DNA from: an uncultured Neomegalonema sp.
GTDB lineage: Bacteria; Pseudomonadota; Alphaproteobacteria; Rhodobacterales; Rhodobacteraceae
Direction: 5' to 3'
Assembly: GCA_938008165.1 (NCBI GenBank)
Contig: CALLLP010000008.1
Coordinates: 248,001-312,000, forward strand
Length of the DNA stretch: 64,000 bases
The notes below the pieces were generated by a model. It was not told where the DNA came from, made no database searches, and saw only the letters and a program-made list of their open reading frames with translations. Within the stretch, counting starts at the first letter, position 1, and every line of letters starts with the position of its first letter. This document shows positions 63,518-64,000 of the stretch, piece after piece. The position numbers and the translations under genes were made by a program.

Positions 63518-64000
63518 TCATCCCGTTTCGCGCCCCGCCGCCATGACACAGAGCAGCTCGAACATGATCGTCGCACCGTTCAGCGCGGTCACGCCGCCCA
63601 CATCGAAAGGGGGCGAAACCTCGACCATATCGGCGCCCATGATGTTCAGACCCGCCAGCGCCCGGACCATCCCCTGCGCCTCGCGCATCGTCAGCCCCCC
63701 CGCTTCGGGCGTGCCGGTGCCGGGGGCAATCGCGGGATCGAGACTGTCGATGTCAAAGCTGACATAGATCGGGCCATCGCCAACAAGGGCCTTGGCCTCC
63801 TCGATACAATGCCGCCAGCCCTTTTCCTCGACCTCCTCGATCATCATGACGCGCATTCCGCTATCATAGCTGAATTTCCACATCTCGCGGTCAAAGAGCG
63901 AGCCACGAATGCCGATCTGCGCCACCCGCTTCGGGTCGAGCAATCCCTCGTCAACGGCGATCTTGAAGGGGGCACCATGGTGAAAACGCGAGCCGAGATA
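63518..64000 (-). CDS. speB: agmatinase-family ureohydrolase, truncated at the window edge
   Basis: Manganese ureohydrolase (arginase/agmatinase family) lacking its N terminus, which lies beyond base 64000. Visible are SRFHHGAPFK, IGIRGSLFDREMW and the metal-binding VSFDIDSLDPAIAPGTGTPEAGG with the two Asp ligands, then VEVSPPFDVGGVTAL. It splits agmatine (or a related guanidino compound such as guanidinobutyrate) to urea and an amine. Product cannot be resolved between agmatinase and guanidinobutyrase without the missing part. Confidence 0.85.
   Translation of the reverse strand, partial: YLGSRFHHGAPFKIAVDEGLLDPKRVAQIGIRGSLFDREMWKFSYDSGMRVMMIEEVEEKGWRHCIEEAKALVGDGPIYVSFDIDSLDPAIAPGTGTPEAGGLTMREAQGMVRALAGLNIMGADMVEVSPPFDVGGVTALNGATIMFELLCVMAAGRETG

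Overview
The window is GC-rich, very gene-dense DNA from a free-living alphaproteobacterium. A Rhodobacterales (Roseobacter-like) host fits best. The evidence is a complete heterotetrameric sarcosine oxidase operon in soxBDAG order, two TRAP transporter operons, a class I PHA synthase, a malic enzyme fused to a phosphotransacetylase-like domain, a Bpt-type leucyl/arginyl-protein transferase, a DUF2842 protein, and many 4-base ATGA stop/start overlaps. The taxonomic call is inference from gene content. No tRNA, rRNA, insertion sequence, prophage or CRISPR array was found, and no gene-free stretch exceeds about 230 bases. The right-hand edge cuts an agmatinase-family gene. The frame of the left-most gene is open to base 1, so its start is uncertain.

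Layout: 1-3020, lipid A-type acyltransferase, a secreted DUF1223 protein, a sulfotransferase-like gene and a small coiled-coil protein behind an inverted repeat. 3121-8848, parE followed by a CoA-thioester catabolic run (SDR, acyl-CoA synthetase, hotdog thioesterase, HMG-CoA lyase). 8879-10855, transketolase on the minus strand. 11068-15901, first TRAP operon (dctP, hairpin, dctQ, hairpin, dctM) translationally coupled to an amidase and a small membrane protein. 15946-20924, soxBDAG on the minus strand. 21156-25305, small secreted or membrane proteins, ZapE, rhodanese, DUF2842, YggT and thiamine diphosphokinase. 25309-27491, an SHMT-like PLP enzyme downstream of an SseB-like protein. 27684-34373, malic enzyme, DUF937 glycine-rich protein, SRAP peptidase, PhaC and a lipoprotein with five exact 23-residue repeats.

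34425-41981 is one long plus-strand run: an AlaC/DapL-like aminotransferase coupled to homoserine dehydrogenase, GlpX, a 50-residue His-rich membrane protein, RecJ, an SDR, a VOC protein and a ceramidase-family membrane protein. 42051-46137 holds an orphan sensor kinase divergent from metA-ppk2-bpt, all coupled by ATGA overlaps. 46302-53178 holds a second TRAP operon with an enlarged DctQ and a DctM carrying an extra C-terminal domain of about 330 residues, coupled to trmFO and a methyltransferase. 53204-59087 (minus) is gltX, a small membrane protein, cysS, a small protein, cimA and an inactive-looking squalene/phytoene synthase-family gene. 59148-64000 holds a zincin-like protein, acyl-CoA dehydrogenase, SDR, a DUF6134-like protein, a cysteine synthase and the agmatinase fragment.

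As a whole the window reads as chromosomal core metabolism with uptake modules: carboxylate or amide import (TRAP plus amidase), N-methyl amine oxidation (Sox), acyl-CoA breakdown, carbon storage (PhaC) and aspartate-family, sulfur and branched-chain amino acid synthesis. The most unusual items are the TRAP permease fusion, hairpins between dctP and dctQ in both TRAP operons, the 23-residue repeat lipoprotein, and the coupling of metA with ppk2 and bpt.
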